NCBI GenBank assembly: GCA_016716125.1
Contig: JADJWZ010000004.1
Span: 1-64,000, forward strand
Source of the DNA: Ignavibacteria bacterium
Lineage (GTDB): Bacteria; Bacteroidota; Ignavibacteria; Tepidaquicellales; Tepidaquicellaceae
Reading direction: 5' to 3'
DNA: 64,000 bases
Of this stretch, positions 17,930 to 27,728 are shown piece after piece. Within the stretch, counting starts at the first letter, position 1. Every line of letters begins with the position of its first letter. Under the pieces are notes generated by a model. The model was not told where the DNA came from. It ran no database searches and saw only the letters and a list, made by a program, of their open reading frames with translations. Position numbers and translations under genes: made by a program.

Positions 17930-19510
17930 TTAAAGTTCACAGTAGTTATGATCGTTAGCAAGATTCTTACACGGATATCTCCACATAAAATTTTCTCCCG
18001 CGATGAGATCATCGGCGCATTCCGGTCCCCACGTACCTGCCGGATAACCATATACAACGATCTCCGGATCTTTTTTCCAGGCATTAAGAATCGGCTGAAT
18101 ATATCTCCAGCATGCTTCTACTGCATCCGCCCTGATAAAAAGCGTCTGATCCCCAAGCATACAATCAAGAAGTAATTTTTCATAAGCAGCCGGCAGACTG
18201 TCTGCTGTCACATCAGAATAATGAAAGTCCATGCTTACATTCTGAATCTTAAAATCCGATTCCGGCACCTTCATTGCAAATTTCAAAAGCAGTCCTTCAT
18301 CCGGCTGAATTCTTATTACGAGCATATTATATGAATCCGGAATATCCTTACTGCTTTTAAAAAGGTGATGCGGCGTGGCTTTAAAGTGAATGACAATTTC
18401 AGTAACTCTTGTAGGAAGTCTCTTTCCTGTCCTGATATAAAAAGGAACGCCTCCCCATCTCCAGTTATCAATGAATAATTGCAGCGCGACATATGTCTCA
18501 GTTCGTGAGTTCGCCGCAACGCCTTTCTCTTCCCTGTATCCAATGACTTTCTCACCTCTGATCTTTGAGTTAACATACTGACCTCTTATTACAACCTTAC
18601 TGACTTCCTCTTCGCTTACAGGTCTGAGCGACTGAAACACTTTCAGCGATTCATCACGGATCGAATTTGAATCAAAAGTTGAAGGCGGTTCCATTGCAAT
18701 ATAACCGAGAAGCTGCAGCAGATGATTTTGCACCATATCTCTTAAAGCTCCCGAGCAGTCATAATATCCGCCGCGGTTTTCTATGCCTATGCTTTCGGAT
18801 GAAGTGATCTCAATATGATCTATATAATTTCTGTTCCAGAGCGGTTCAAAAATTCCGTTGGCAAATCTTGTAACAAGTATATTCTGAACGGATTCTTTTC
18901 CGAGGTAATGATCGATCCTGTAAATTTGTTTTTCTGTGAAACATCTGCTTACATTTTTATTAAGTTTAAGCGCTGATTCAAGATCATGCCCGAACGGTTT
19001 TTCAAGAATTATCCTTGTCCATGACCGGTCACTCACCTGTTTATTAAGTCCGCTTTTTCCGATGTTGGTAACGATCTCAAAAATTGAATCGGGAGGGACA
19101 GCCATATAAAGGATCCTGTTACCGCCGGTATTATTAGCGGTTTCTATAAATTCAATTTCTGTCAGAAGTTTTTTATATGAATCCGTATGTTTATAGTCTG
19201 CAATAAAGTAGTGCAAATTTTTTTCGAATACCTTCCATATAGTTTCATCAAATTCATCTTCACTGCTATGCTCTTTCACAGACTTCTTCATCAGAGCGCG
19301 GAAAGTCGCGCTGTCCATTTCTTTTCTTGAAAAACCTGCTACGGAAAAATTCACAGGCAGCAGTTTATCTGCATACAATTTATATAAAGAAGGAATAAGC
19401 ATTCTTGCGGTAAGATCTCCGCTTGCTCCGAAAATGATCATAGTGCACGGATCCGGAATTTTTTTCTTCTCAGGAGATCCGTTCATAAAATCAAGATTCG
19501 TAATTTTCAT
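17930..19510 (-). CDS. zwf: Glucose-6-phosphate 1-dehydrogenase
   Basis: 526 residues. It oxidises glucose 6-phosphate to the lactone and makes NAD(P)H. The nucleotide-binding motif is IFGASGDLTARMLIPSLYKL near residue 30. The substrate-binding signature RIDHYLGKESVQN is near residue 200, with EKPFGHD upstream. The middle domain has IRTGKRLP and the C-terminal part SLPAAYEKLLLDCMLGD, both typical. The gene lies 19 bp after gnd and 71 bp before pgl. The start used here, MKITNLDFMNGSPEKKKIPD, has a longer leader than many homologues; an internal Met would still keep the whole Rossmann fold. Confidence 0.95.
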   Translation of the reverse strand: MKITNLDFMNGSPEKKKIPDPCTMIIFGASGDLTARMLIPSLYKLYADKLLPVNFSVAGFSRKEMDSATFRALMKKSVKEHSSEDEFDETIWKVFEKNLHYFIADYKHTDSYKKLLTEIEFIETANNTGGNRILYMAVPPDSIFEIVTNIGKSGLNKQVSDRSWTRIILEKPFGHDLESALKLNKNVSRCFTEKQIYRIDHYLGKESVQNILVTRFANGIFEPLWNRNYIDHIEITSSESIGIENRGGYYDCSGALRDMVQNHLLQLLGYIAMEPPSTFDSNSIRDESLKVFQSLRPVSEEEVSKVVIRGQYVNSKIRGEKVIGYREEKGVAANSRTETYVALQLFIDNWRWGGVPFYIRTGKRLPTRVTEIVIHFKATPHHLFKSSKDIPDSYNMLVIRIQPDEGLLLKFAMKVPESDFKIQNVSMDFHYSDVTADSLPAAYEKLLLDCMLGDQTLFIRADAVEACWRYIQPILNAWKKDPEIVVYGYPAGTWGPECADDLIAGENFMWRYPCKNLANDHNYCEL

Positions 19511-19529
19511 AATATTTTTAAGGAGTGAA

Positions 19530-20426
19530 TTATTTTTTCTTTACTGAATGTCCGCCGAATTCATTTCGAAGCGCGGCAAGTATTTTACCGCCGAATGATT
19601 CCTCCTGCCTGGATCTGAACCGGGCAAAGAGCGAATCGGCTATTACATTAACCGGCACGCTTTTTTCAATTCCGTCTATTACCGTCCATCTTCCTTCTCC
19701 TGAATCTTCCACATAATCTTTCAGAGTGCTGAGATTTTTATCTTCTTTCAGAGCATTGGCAAGCAGCTGCAGCAGCCATGATCTCACGACACTTCCCTTA
19801 TCCCACAGATCAGCTACTCCCTGAAGATCGATGTTATAATCGGACGCGTGCATAAGTTCGAAACCTTCGGCAAACGCCTGCATCATACCGTATTCAATTC
19901 CGTTGTGAATCATTTTTACATAATGCCCGGCTCCGGCTTTTCCTATATACATATAACCGTTTTCAGGAGCGAGTGATTTAAATACCGGTTCGCAGTGATC
20001 AAAAATATTTTTCTCACCGCCGGCCATTACACAGTAACCGAGTTCAAGTCCCCAAATCCCGCCGCTTGTGCCGGCATCCATATAATTGATCCCGTATTTT
20101 TCAAGTTCAGCCGCTCTTCTCACTGAATCTTTATAATAAGAATTTCCGCCGTCGATAATAATATCGCCTTTGCTAAGCAATGGAATAAGTTCTTCAATAG
20201 TTTTCTGAACGGGATCCCCAGACGGGATCATCATCCATACAACTTTCGGCGACGGCAGTTTCGACACCAGTTCATCCAAAGAGAAAGACGGCTCAGCTCC
20301 TTTTTTAGAAATCTCATTTGTCTTTTCCGGTGATCTGTTATAGACGACAACTTCTTGATTATGAATCAGAAGCCTTTCCACCATAAAAGCTCCCATCTTT
20401 CCGAGACCGATAAAACCTATTTTCAT
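19530..20426 (-). CDS. gnd: 6-phosphogluconate dehydrogenase, decarboxylating (short type)
   Basis: 298 residues, matching the short GndA/YqeC-like form of about 300 rather than the usual 470-residue enzyme. It converts 6-phosphogluconate to ribulose 5-phosphate and CO2. The N-terminal Rossmann motif is MKIGFIGLGKMGAFMVERL. The substrate region contains GTSGGIWGLELGYCVMAGG and GAGHYVKMIHNGIEYGMMQA, which holds the catalytic Lys and the following HNGIEYG. The short type is often NAD-dependent; the residue after the second beta strand here (YNRSPEK) contains Arg, which is compatible with NADP, so cofactor preference stays open. It is flanked by pgi (36 bp) and zwf (19 bp). Confidence 0.92.
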   Translation of the reverse strand: MKIGFIGLGKMGAFMVERLLIHNQEVVVYNRSPEKTNEISKKGAEPSFSLDELVSKLPSPKVVWMMIPSGDPVQKTIEELIPLLSKGDIIIDGGNSYYKDSVRRAAELEKYGINYMDAGTSGGIWGLELGYCVMAGGEKNIFDHCEPVFKSLAPENGYMYIGKAGAGHYVKMIHNGIEYGMMQAFAEGFELMHASDYNIDLQGVADLWDKGSVVRSWLLQLLANALKEDKNLSTLKDYVEDSGEGRWTVIDGIEKSVPVNVIADSLFARFRSRQEESFGGKILAALRNEFGGHSVKKK

Positions 20427-20462
20427 TTATGCTCCGGTATTTTTAAAGTATAAGATAATAAA

Positions 20463-22190
20463 TTAATTTAATGCTTTTTTAAATTCTTTAATAATTTCCT
20501 TAAGACCTTTATTAACATCTGCGCCTGCGCTGATCTTAAGGACTTTTCTGTTATGCTTCTGAAGAGATACAAAATCTCCCGCCGCCTGTGACTGTTTTAA
20601 AATACTGAAGCTGTAATTTTTTCCGGGAATGTCTTTATCTTTTTTATCATCACAAACGATCTGAATGAACATACCTTTATCCGGTCCGCCTTTATGATAC
20701 TGTCCGGTAGAATGTAGAAATCTGGGACCGTAACCGACCGTAGTAGCAGCTTTAAAATGGCTTCTAAGAATTTCTCTGAACTGCTGAAGAAGCTTCTCAG
20801 TTTTTTCCGTTTTATTTAAGTATGCCATTATTGCAAAATAATCTCCCGCTGAAAACTTATCAGTAAAATTTTTAATCGTATCAGTTATTCTTACTTCACC
20901 ATTTTTCTGAGCAAGTATATTCAGAGCGTCATTTTCATTTCCGGGAAATATTTTGATTTTCTTATTACCTGAAATACTTTTTTGTTCAGGAATTTTTTTA
21001 TTCTTTTCATAGTAATCAAGAACGTTTGATGTGTTGTCTTTACTTTCTTTTACATTCGGCTCGTCAAACGGATTGATCTTCAGCTCAGCTCCCATAACAG
21101 CAGTTGCAAATTCCCAGAAATAAAAGAGACCGCCGATGTCATAGAGATCATCCAGCTCAATAGTCAGCACAGGAAATTTCTTTTTAGACAACAACTTAAC
21201 TTTTTTATTCTTTTTATTTTTTTTTAAAAAAATATTTACAAAGAATCTGTCTCTTCCGTAGGAATTTGCTTTACCCGGAGATTCACCTTCCACAGGCAGA
21301 ATGCCTTTGCTTTCTTTTCCTGTGCTCTCGGCTATGAGCTGTTCCGCCCAGTATCCGAATGAACTTATTTTTTCTGAAAGAATGAAAGTAAGTTTATCAG
21401 CTCCGAATTCCGAAAGCGCTGAAGCCATGACGCCTGCTGATAAAGCTGGATTCAAATTAACGGAATTTTCAAAACACATATTCATTACTTCTTCGGCATT
21501 TTTAAGAAGTCTTTTAATATCTACACCAATAAGAGCTGCCGGTACAAGTCCAAAGAATGAAAGCGCTGAATATCTTCCGCCGATATCAGCGGGATTTACA
21601 AAAGTTTTTCTGAAGCCGAGTTCGGCTGAGAGTTTTTCAAGATACGTCCCCGGATCCGTGACGGCAATGAATCTGCTGCCGGCTTCAGCGCCGAATATTT
21701 CTTCAGCTTTTGCATAGAAGTACCTCATAAATGAATCCACTTCAATAGTAGTTCCGGATTTACTCGAAACAATGAAAAGAGTTTTTGCGATGTCTATCGA
21801 ATTTTCAATATCAATGATCGCCTGCGGGTCAGTACTGTCGAGCACAAATAAGTTAACGAATCCTTTTCTTACTCCGAAAGTATCCCTGCATACTTCAGGG
21901 CACATACTGCTGCCGCCCATTCCCATTACTACCGCGTATTCAAAGCCATTATCCTTAACTTCCTTTACGAAAGAGTTTATTTCATCTGACTTTTCCTGCA
22001 TTGAGAGCGGCAGCATAAGCCAGCCAAGACGGTTCTTTATAAGAGAATCATATTCCTGTTCATTTTTCCAGACGGTAAAATCTTTCGAGAAAATTCTTTC
22101 GGGAATATCAGAATTTTCGTATGCTTTTAATTTCTTCTTAATATCGGATTCGAATCTTCCGAATTTAAAATCTTTTTTATTAATTTTCAT
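20463..22190 (-). CDS. pgi: Glucose-6-phosphate isomerase, Tal-Pgi-like type
   Basis: 575 residues. It interconverts glucose 6-phosphate and fructose 6-phosphate. SIS-domain features are GMGGSSMCPEV near residue 90, IVSSKSGTTIEVDSFM near 140, and the C-terminal GPRFLHSTGQYHKGGPDKG. The layout resembles the isomerase half of bifunctional transaldolase/Pgi proteins rather than E. coli Pgi. No transaldolase domain is attached, and no tal gene is in the operon. A lysine-rich insertion (KKNKKNKKVKLLSKKK) near residue 325 is unusual and probably forms a surface loop. It lies 33 bp after tkt and 36 bp before gnd. Confidence 0.88.
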   Translation of the reverse strand: MKINKKDFKFGRFESDIKKKLKAYENSDIPERIFSKDFTVWKNEQEYDSLIKNRLGWLMLPLSMQEKSDEINSFVKEVKDNGFEYAVVMGMGGSSMCPEVCRDTFGVRKGFVNLFVLDSTDPQAIIDIENSIDIAKTLFIVSSKSGTTIEVDSFMRYFYAKAEEIFGAEAGSRFIAVTDPGTYLEKLSAELGFRKTFVNPADIGGRYSALSFFGLVPAALIGVDIKRLLKNAEEVMNMCFENSVNLNPALSAGVMASALSEFGADKLTFILSEKISSFGYWAEQLIAESTGKESKGILPVEGESPGKANSYGRDRFFVNIFLKKNKKNKKVKLLSKKKFPVLTIELDDLYDIGGLFYFWEFATAVMGAELKINPFDEPNVKESKDNTSNVLDYYEKNKKIPEQKSISGNKKIKIFPGNENDALNILAQKNGEVRITDTIKNFTDKFSAGDYFAIMAYLNKTEKTEKLLQQFREILRSHFKAATTVGYGPRFLHSTGQYHKGGPDKGMFIQIVCDDKKDKDIPGKNYSFSILKQSQAAGDFVSLQKHNRKVLKISAGADVNKGLKEIIKEFKKALN

Positions 22191-22223
22191 AATTTGAATC
22201 TATAATATTGGAGGGTAAAATAT

Positions 22224-24224
22224 TTATAACTTAAAATGATTTTTAATTTTAATTTTTATTTGATCTTTATCAAATCCGTATTCTTTCATAATAATATCTC
22301 CGGGAGCGGATTTACCGAATTTATCAATACCGATTACCATTCCTTCATCAGTAACATATTTATGCCAGCCAAGTGAAGATCCGGCTTCTATAGAAACACG
22401 TTTCCTCATCTTAGCAGGCAGTACACTTTCTTTATATGCTTCACTTTGCTTTTCAAACAATTCCCATGAAGGCATACTGACCACTCTTGCAGAAATACTT
22501 TCTTTCAGCAGATCACTTTGAACGTCAAGAGCGAGATGGACTTCGGATCCGGTTGCGATAATAATTATATCCGGTTTACCCTTGGATTCAGATAATATAT
22601 AAGCGCCTTTACTGAGATTGTCAGCAGATGCTAATTTTTTTCTGTCAAGCACCGGAAGTTTTTGTCTTGTAAGGATCAGCGCAACAGGTCCGGACTTAAT
22701 ACTCAGCGCAGTTTTCCATGCTTCCGAAGTTTCATTTGCATCAGCAGGTCTTATCACGGTAATATTTGGAATTGATCTCAGAGAAATCAGTTGTTCAATC
22801 GGCTGATGAGTAGTACCGTCTTCTCCAAGCGCAATGCTGTCATGTGTAAATACATAAACCGGTCTTATGCCCATAATGGCTGCAAGACGGATCGGCGCCC
22901 GCATATATTCTGAGAAGATCAGGAATGTTCCGCTGTAAGCAATGAGCGGGTTTGTAAGAGTAATGCCGTTCAGAATTGCTCCCATAGCATGCTCCCTTAC
23001 ACCGAAATGTAAATTTCTGCCTTCATAAGATCCCGGCTGAAAGCTTTTATATTTTTTTAAGAAAGTATCGTTGGATGGTTCAAGGTCTGCAGAGCCGCCA
23101 ATTAACTGAGGGAAATATTCCGCAATTGCATTGAGCGTTTTACCTGATGCTGATCTTGTTGCCATTGCGCCGTCTTCAGGACTGAACACCGGAAAAGATT
23201 TTTCCCATCCTTCTTTAAAATTTCCTTTGAGCAGTGAATTAATTTCTTCCGCTTCTTTTGGATACTCCTTTGAATATCCGGCAAATAATTTATCCCATTC
23301 TGACTTTTCTTTTTTTCCTTTATCTCCTGCATCTTTAAAAACTTTAAGAGCTTCTTCAGGAATGAAAAAATCTTTATCGGGATCAAATCCAAGCGCAGTT
23401 TTGGTTAACCTGAGTTCATCCGCGCCGAGCGGTGAACCGTGAGCGCTTGCAGTATTTATTTTATTAGGACTGCCGAATGCTATTTCAGTTCTGACTTTTA
23501 TTAGAGTCGGCTTTGACTTTTCTTCCTTAGCAGATTTTAAAGCGCGTGAGATCTTTTCAATATCATTTCCGTCACTGATCTCAATCACCTGCCAGCCAAA
23601 CGCTTCAAACCTTTTTGAAGTATCTTCAGTGAAAGTTATCTCTGTATTTCCTTCGATTGATATGTGATTATCGTCATAGAGATAAATAATATTCCCCAGC
23701 TTAAGATGTCCCGCAAGTGAAGCCGCTTCTGAAGAAATTCCCTCCATCAGATCGCCGTCGCTAACAATACCATAAATATTATAATTAAAAATTTCATAAC
23801 CGGGTCTGTCATAAACCGCTGATAAATATTTCTGCGCTATTGCAAATCCAACTCCGTTTGCAAATCCCTGACCGAGCGGACCGGTAGTAGTTTCTACACC
23901 GGGCGTAAGATGATATTCAGGATGTCCCGGAGTTTTACTGTCGAGCTGCCGGAAGTCTTTCAGATCATCCAGTGAAAGATCATAACCAGTCAGATGCAGT
24001 AAACTGTACAGAAGCATACTTCCGTGCCCCGCTGATAAAACGAATCTGTCCCTTGCAGTCCAGTCCGGAGCTGAGGGATCATATTTCAGATACTTTGTCC
24101 AGAGCGTAAATGCCATTGCAGCAGCGCCCATCGGCATACCGGGGTGTCCGGAATTCGCTTTCTGAACAGCGTCGGCGGAAAGCAATCGGATGGTGTTGAT
24201 GCAGAGCGTATCAGATTTAGTCAT
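22224..24224 (-). CDS. tkt: Transketolase
   Basis: 666 residues, full length for the family. This thiamine-diphosphate enzyme moves two-carbon units between sugar phosphates in the non-oxidative pentose phosphate pathway. Visible features are ANSGHPGMPMGAAAMA, the ThDP/metal motif GDLMEGISSEAASLAGHLKL...DDNHISIEG, GFGWQVIE-like spacing to the Pyr domain, and HDSIALGEDGTTHQPIEQL with the substrate-binding His. It is the first gene of the six-gene operon; the 189-bp gap upstream is likely to hold the promoter, although no clear -33/-7 pair stood out. Confidence 0.95.
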   Translation of the reverse strand: MTKSDTLCINTIRLLSADAVQKANSGHPGMPMGAAAMAFTLWTKYLKYDPSAPDWTARDRFVLSAGHGSMLLYSLLHLTGYDLSLDDLKDFRQLDSKTPGHPEYHLTPGVETTTGPLGQGFANGVGFAIAQKYLSAVYDRPGYEIFNYNIYGIVSDGDLMEGISSEAASLAGHLKLGNIIYLYDDNHISIEGNTEITFTEDTSKRFEAFGWQVIEISDGNDIEKISRALKSAKEEKSKPTLIKVRTEIAFGSPNKINTASAHGSPLGADELRLTKTALGFDPDKDFFIPEEALKVFKDAGDKGKKEKSEWDKLFAGYSKEYPKEAEEINSLLKGNFKEGWEKSFPVFSPEDGAMATRSASGKTLNAIAEYFPQLIGGSADLEPSNDTFLKKYKSFQPGSYEGRNLHFGVREHAMGAILNGITLTNPLIAYSGTFLIFSEYMRAPIRLAAIMGIRPVYVFTHDSIALGEDGTTHQPIEQLISLRSIPNITVIRPADANETSEAWKTALSIKSGPVALILTRQKLPVLDRKKLASADNLSKGAYILSESKGKPDIIIIATGSEVHLALDVQSDLLKESISARVVSMPSWELFEKQSEAYKESVLPAKMRKRVSIEAGSSLGWHKYVTDEGMVIGIDKFGKSAPGDIIMKEYGFDKDQIKIKIKNHFKL

Positions 24225-24413
24225 GAAATAAAATAGTTATTATATTGATAAATTTTAAGATTATTTTTGAGGAAAACGGAATATTGTATATGGATTAGAA
24301 ATTACGAATTGAAAATTTAGAATAGCGGACTATGAATTAAAGAATTCTATTGTTAATTGTCATGATAGACTGATTGGAAAGAAAGCGAAAATATTCTATA
24401 GAGACAAATGTAC

Positions 24414-25231
24414 TTATTTCAACAAAATCATACGCTTCGTCTCAGATAACTCACCGGCTTCTAATCTGTAAAAATAAACTCCGCTCGGCAAACCTTCGCC
24501 GTTGAAATCAACTGCATAGCTTCCGGCGTTTTGCTTTTCATTAACTAAAGTCATGATCTCTTTTCCAAGATTATTGTAAACATAAGCTTCACATCAGATG
24601 TCTGACTTCTGTCATCTGACGGAATTGAATAACGAATTAAGGTTGATGGATTGAAAGGGTTGGGATAGTTTTGAGAAAGAGAAAAAATTTCCGGCAGTGA
24701 GATATTAGTATTAATATAAATTCCGGTTAACCCACCTGTAATTGTTTTTAGAATTCTTCCGTTAGCACACAGAATGTATCCTGTAAGAGAATTCAGAAAA
24801 AACGGCTGAGAAAAATTTGAATTATAACTAAACTGCAAATCAAAATTATTTCCGCCATCTGTTGTTTTAAAAATATTGTTTTGTTTGAAAACCCATCCTG
24901 TATCGGCTGTAGTAAAGAAGTGATGCCTGATATTTTTTGTAAAAGTTGTATCAATGAAAGACCAGTCATTACCGCCATTAACTGTTTTCATTAAACCAAG
25001 CATAGATGCCAAATAGCCTATAGAATCATTCAAAAATCTTATTTTGTAGAATCTGTTATGAGAAGGATCTTCTTTCCATACAACTCCCGAATCTTTATAT
25101 ATAATATTCCAGCTTGAACCTGAATTGGACAAGTTGTGTATCAGTTCCATCATCGCCGTAAGAAGCTGAAATCCAGATTTTATCATTTGATTTGCAAACA
25201 GAAAAAACTCTTGAATTTCTGAAGTATTCAA
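24414..25231 (-). pseudogene. YCF48-like secreted protein, 3' part with second frameshift
   Basis: This is the downstream half of a broken propeller gene whose 5' half lies at 25095-25724. From about SNSGSSWNIIYKDSGVVW the reading continues through several blades (TVNGGNDWSF, TADTGWVFK, TTDGGNNFDL) to NYPNPFNPSTLIRYSI. A second frame break follows near 24588, after SQTSDVKL. The rest of the sorting domain is intact in another frame: VYNNLGKEIMTLVNEK, then GVYFYRLEAGEL and KRMILLK ending at 24414. With two indels the gene looks inactivated, unless both are sequence errors. The in-track Met at the 5' end is internal and not a real start. Confidence 0.75.
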
Positions 25232-25724
25232 AGAAAGGTAATGAATTAAAGTTTACTACATTGACCTGTGAATATGATATACCTCCTACGGTTTCAAAAC
25301 CATACCACCCTTCAAATGAAAGAAAAAATTCATTACCGTCATTATAAAAATCAGAAATAAAATTTCCAAATTGTCTGAGCTGAAACCAGCTCGCTCCCTG
25401 ATCAGTGGTCATATAAACAATGAACCAATAACCTGCTTCAGAACCTTCAGGCACTGTTGTAAGTAATCCTCTTTGATCATCAATAAAATAAATATTCTGA
25501 AAATCGCGATTACTTGGATTGCTAAGAGGAAACCAGTGTGCCGCACCGTCAGTAGTTTTATATAATGCTCCGTTATTTCCGCACACAAAGCCGGTATTCG
25601 AATCAATGAAGTAAATACTTCTGAGTTGGTTGGAAGTAATTTCCGGATATTCAACCCAACCTTGAATTGAATAGGAAAGTCCTGACTGTAAAATAAAAAC
25701 TGTGATGAAAATAAATTTTTTCAT
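25095..25724 (-). pseudogene. YCF48-like secreted protein, 5' part before first frameshift
   Basis: The opening half: signal peptide (MKKFIFITVFILQSGLSYS), then propeller blades NQLRSIYFIDSNTGFVCG, TTDGAAHWFP, YFIDDQRGLLTT and TTDQGASWFQL. The frame is lost after DTQLVQ near 25131: one frame reads FRFKLEYYI-stop while the adjacent frame reads SGSSWNIIYKDSG, which matches propeller style. It is 12 bp from the end of the next secreted gene (25736-26887), so the two were probably cotranscribed. Confidence 0.75.
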
Positions 25725-25735
25725 AATTTTAAAAT

Positions 25736-26887
25736 TTATTTTAATAAAATCATCCGCTTCGTCTCCTCAAATTCACCTGCTTTGAGTCTATAAAAATAAA
25801 CTCCGCTCGGCAAATCATCTCCATTGAAATCAACTGTATAGCTCCCTGCGTTTTGCTTTTCATTTATCAAAGTAATTAATTCCTTTCCAAAAACATCAAA
25901 TATTTTAAGACTGACATTACGATTTCCGGTTAATGAATATACGATAACCGTTTTGGGATTGAACGGATTCGGATAATTTTGCTCAAGAGAGAATCTTTCC
26001 GGAATAGTATTATTGAGCTGATGAACTTTTGTTAATGTCGTATCACCATACAGTACACCATTAATGTAAGCTCCTCTCAGTGTATAGTCGGTTGTAAACG
26101 GATCGCCTTCATTGATATAGTACAGTCCAATTCCTTTCGCATAGAATCTTGATGATGCAGTCAGCACAAAAAGCGGATTAAAGTTCTTTTTGGAAAATGA
26201 GTTTCCAAATAACTGAACAGTTCCTGTTTCAATACATTTTCTTCCTGTAAATCCACAAGCTTTAGCAGAATCAGTTTCTAATGAATATAAGCTATCGACT
26301 AAGATTTCATTCGGATGGTAAGAGCAGCCGCCGCCGGGCGCATAAGCATAAATGTTGCCGCTCAAAGAATCAAACCTCAGCCATTGGGAAAGATTAGGAA
26401 AATTACATAAGTAATACGTCCTGCCATACATAAGATTTAAAGTATCTCTGGTAACATAAACATTAAATTTTCCTCCGCCGGAAGGATTGCCATTATGTAT
26501 CCAGTCATATGACCAGACATTTCCAACTTTGAGGGGGAAGTAATCTGAAACTCTTATGAATGTAGTATCACCGTAAGCAATTCCGTTTATAACACAACCC
26601 GTTAAAAAATATCCCTGACCTGCCCCAAGCTCACAACTTGTAATTTTTGAAAATCCTATATCTTCTGCTAATTCATAAAAATATGAAACTAACGCGGGAC
26701 CACTGCATGAAAAGATTTTTATTGTTCTTTGTCTTCCCAGAAAATTTATATTACTGCCGGAAAAATAATTACCGTATGGAGAGACTGAAGTAAGTCTGTT
26801 ACAATTGAATCTGTCATTAACCCGTGCAAGCAGGCTGTCAATCAAAAATTCACTGTTTGTAAGAGAATCATAGGCATAGACATTCAT
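25736..26887 (-). CDS. T9SS-tailed secreted protein with broken N-terminus
   Basis: 383 residues from an internal Met, without a signal peptide. It contains a module of the form YFPLKVGNVWSYDWIHNG followed by a long beta-rich stretch, then a type A sorting domain (NYPNPFNPKTVIVYSL, GVYFYRLKAGEF, KRMILLK). Upstream sequence in the same strand continues to look coding to 27123 but is interrupted (see the next entry), so the displayed start is almost certainly not the original one. Without its leader the product could not reach the periplasm. Its function is not recognised. Confidence 0.7.
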   Translation of the reverse strand: MNVYAYDSLTNSEFLIDSLLARVNDRFNCNRLTSVSPYGNYFSGSNINFLGRQRTIKIFSCSGPALVSYFYELAEDIGFSKITSCELGAGQGYFLTGCVINGIAYGDTTFIRVSDYFPLKVGNVWSYDWIHNGNPSGGGKFNVYVTRDTLNLMYGRTYYLCNFPNLSQWLRFDSLSGNIYAYAPGGGCSYHPNEILVDSLYSLETDSAKACGFTGRKCIETGTVQLFGNSFSKKNFNPLFVLTASSRFYAKGIGLYYINEGDPFTTDYTLRGAYINGVLYGDTTLTKVHQLNNTIPERFSLEQNYPNPFNPKTVIVYSLTGNRNVSLKIFDVFGKELITLINEKQNAGSYTVDFNGDDLPSGVYFYRLKAGEFEETKRMILLK

Positions 26888-27123
26888 TGTTCCGGAGTCA
26901 ATTCTTTGATAATTTAAGAAAGGATTTGCCTGTAAGTTGTTATCATTCCACCATCCGGAAAATTTGAAATAATTTTTCCCGTTGGGTTTATTAACAAGAC
27001 CTGTGATTTCAATCCGGCTCCTTCCTGAAATTCACGGATAACAGCCAAGCCTTAATTCATTTTATGATAAAGATAAACATTCCCTACACTCAATGGATAG
27101 TATTTAGCTGCTGCGGAATCCAT
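26888..27123 (-). pseudogene. Degraded N-terminal extension of the 25736-26887 gene
   Basis: In frame with the downstream gene one reads IEITGLVNKPNGKNYFKFSG and WWNDNNLQANPFLNYQRIDS before its Met. Further upstream, another frame reads MDSAAAKYYPLSVGNVYLYH from 27123. This matches the YFPLKVGNVWSYD module inside the gene, so the ancestor had two such modules in tandem. A TAA, a TGA and at least one frame change separate the pieces. Confidence 0.6.
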
Positions 27124-27650
27124 GCCACATTTAAAGATTGCATTAATATTACAAAAAAATGAGATGATAAATGGATTTAGCTATCATAATAACATATTCT
27201 TTTTACAAGATCATCCGCCATGTCTCAGAAAAATCATTTGCTTTCATACTCACCAAATAAACTCGCCAAATCAAATGAAACCTTCTCTCAATGCCCATTC
27301 TGTTTTTATCCAATATGGTTTCTAAATCGAAAATATTACTAAAACCGACTTTGAAACTGAGCTTCAGATCAAAACAAACGAAAATAAATATAAGAATAGA
27401 ATTAAAATTATTTTTTCATATTTGAACCTGCAAAATTTCTTAAATTTTAAAAAAGATATTAACAATTAAGGTGGGAATACCTATTTTCAATTTATTGTAT
27501 TTTGCCGATTAATATCTAAATATTCAAGACAAATTTCACAATTTAGAAAATTTTTTTCTGCGGAAGAATAATTTATTTAAAATTTCGTATTCTTAATTTG
27601 TAATTGATTCAGTTCAGTGCCAATAAGGTTTCGCTTAACCTCCCCCGGGA
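27124..27650. other. AT-rich non-coding gap
   Basis: No convincing gene on either strand. The one + strand frame (27122-27325) has atypical composition and covers the remains of the broken secreted gene. The region may contain further decayed sequence of that gene, but I could not align it by eye. Confidence 0.5.
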
Positions 27651-27678
27651 CCCCCTACCTTGAAAAACAAGGAGGGGG
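27651..27678. terminator. GC-rich hairpin, possible terminator or dispersed repeat
   Basis: CCCCCT-A-CCTTG, loop AAAAA, CAAGG-AGGGGG: an 11-bp stem with one bulged A, followed on the plus strand by a T-rich stretch from 27686. It lies 51 bp past the end of the GNAT gene. The preceding CCTCCCCCGGGACC suggests that it is part of a larger dispersed element. Confidence 0.5.
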
Positions 27679-27728
27679 AGAAGAGCTTTTTATTTAAAAA
27701 TAAAGTATTTGTATTTTGAAATTTAAAA

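Noticed and set aside
21301..22197. Two plus-strand ORFs of about 140 residues opposite pgi
   Set aside because: They are mirror frames of a well-conserved enzyme gene and have no family resemblance.
27122..27325. Plus-strand ORF of 67 residues in the 27 kb gap
   Set aside because: Part of it is antisense to the relic of the secreted gene, with no ribosome site and no similarity I recognise.
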